Positions 5,137 to 5,321 of a stretch of DNA of 5,321 nt are shown here, piece after piece (positions within the stretch are counted from its first letter, which is position 1; each line of letters begins with the position of its first letter). A model generated the notes under the pieces. It saw only the letters and a program-made list of their open reading frames with translations, was not told the DNA's origin and made no database searches. The translations under genes and the position numbers were made by a program. This DNA is from Lachnospiraceae bacterium UBA3845 (GTDB lineage: Bacteria > Bacillota > Clostridia > Lachnospirales > Lachnospiraceae), in contig DGHP01000129.1 in assembly GCA_002392705.1 (NCBI GenBank), forward strand, positions 2,625 to 7,945, in the 5' to 3' direction.

Positions 5137-5321
5137 ATGTTCGGATATAACGCAGATGCAATCGTTACACCCTGCGAACCGGGCGTGGTACGCAGAGTAC
5201 TCAGCTGGTCGGATGAAATGATGATGTGCGAGATCAGCTTTGAGAAGGGGGCAAAGGGGAATTTTCACCATCATCCCCATGAACAGATTACTTATGTGGC
5301 GGAGGGAAGCTTCTCCTTCAC
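5137..5321 (+). CDS. Cupin-domain protein, KdgF-like (5' part only)
   Basis: The first 61 codons of a small cupin run past the window end. AGAGG (5125-5129) sits 7 bases before ATG 5137. The visible part fits cupin motif 1, with G38, five residues, H44, one residue, H46, three residues, Q50, six residues, G57; the usual Glu is replaced by Gln. The string HHHPHEQITYVAEG with the preceding MMMCEISFEKGA resembles the KdgF group of single-domain cupins. Characterised KdgF proteins linearise unsaturated uronates from pectin or alginate breakdown, but many relatives are uncharacterised and no uronate gene is seen here, so the substrate is open. A bound divalent metal is likely from the His cluster. 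The gene lies 41 bases after thiN with no terminator between, so it is probably co-transcribed. It is not a usual member of this gene cluster. Confidence 0.8.
   Translation, partial: MFGYNADAIVTPCEPGVVRRVLSWSDEMMMCEISFEKGAKGNFHHHPHEQITYVAEGSFSF

Noticed and set aside
5108..5221. Small open frame of 37 codons (begins MSWIKEEVK) overlapping the cupin start
   Set aside because: It is out of frame with a well-supported cupin carrying an intact metal motif, and it has no family resemblance. The Lys/Glu start comes from the purine-rich ribosome-site region.

Overview
The window looks like a chromosomal core region of a moderately GC-rich member of the Clostridia, most likely Lachnospiraceae. This is inferred from two things. 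The gene order is phosphatase tail?, PASTA kinase, RsgA, ribulose-phosphate 3-epimerase, thiamine pyrophosphokinase, which is the classic Firmicutes stp-prkC-rsgA-rpe-thiN neighbourhood. The protein wording also fits, for example the PrkC amino terminus and the CX4CXHX5C zinc knuckle of RsgA. All genes lie on the + strand. There are no RNA genes, CRISPR arrays or insertion sequences. The long reverse-strand open frames are antisense shadows.

Layout: bases 2-58 are probably the last 18 codons of the gene before prkC, expected to be the PP2C phosphatase that reverses PrkC phosphorylation. prkC (88-2382) encodes a membrane Ser/Thr kinase with a cytoplasmic kinase domain, a very acidic Asp/Tyr-rich linker, one membrane helix, three PASTA repeats and a carboxy-terminal Ig-like domain. 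A 151-base gap follows, with a 19-bp tandem repeat starting at the stop codon and a small perfect hairpin. rsgA (2534-3415) encodes the circularly permuted ribosome-assembly GTPase. The next gap (3416-3671, 256 bases) is the most structured non-coding stretch: a terminator-like hairpin, then three copies of a 50-bp tandem repeat. Each copy carries a palindrome and a hairpin, and the last copy runs into a T6 tract. rpe (3672-4343) and thiN (4448-5095) follow. A KdgF-like cupin gene begins at 5137 and runs off the window.

Together the genes link cell-envelope signalling (PrkC senses muropeptides or lipid II through PASTA domains), 30S ribosome maturation (RsgA, a known PrkC-type kinase substrate in some Firmicutes), pentose phosphate/Calvin-type sugar interconversion (Rpe) and thiamine pyrophosphate supply (ThiN, cofactor of transketolase, which uses Rpe's product). 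The cupin is the only member not usually listed with this cluster.

I see no undescribed multi-gene system here. The items worth a second look are the two intergenic tandem repeat arrays and the acidic PrkC linker.
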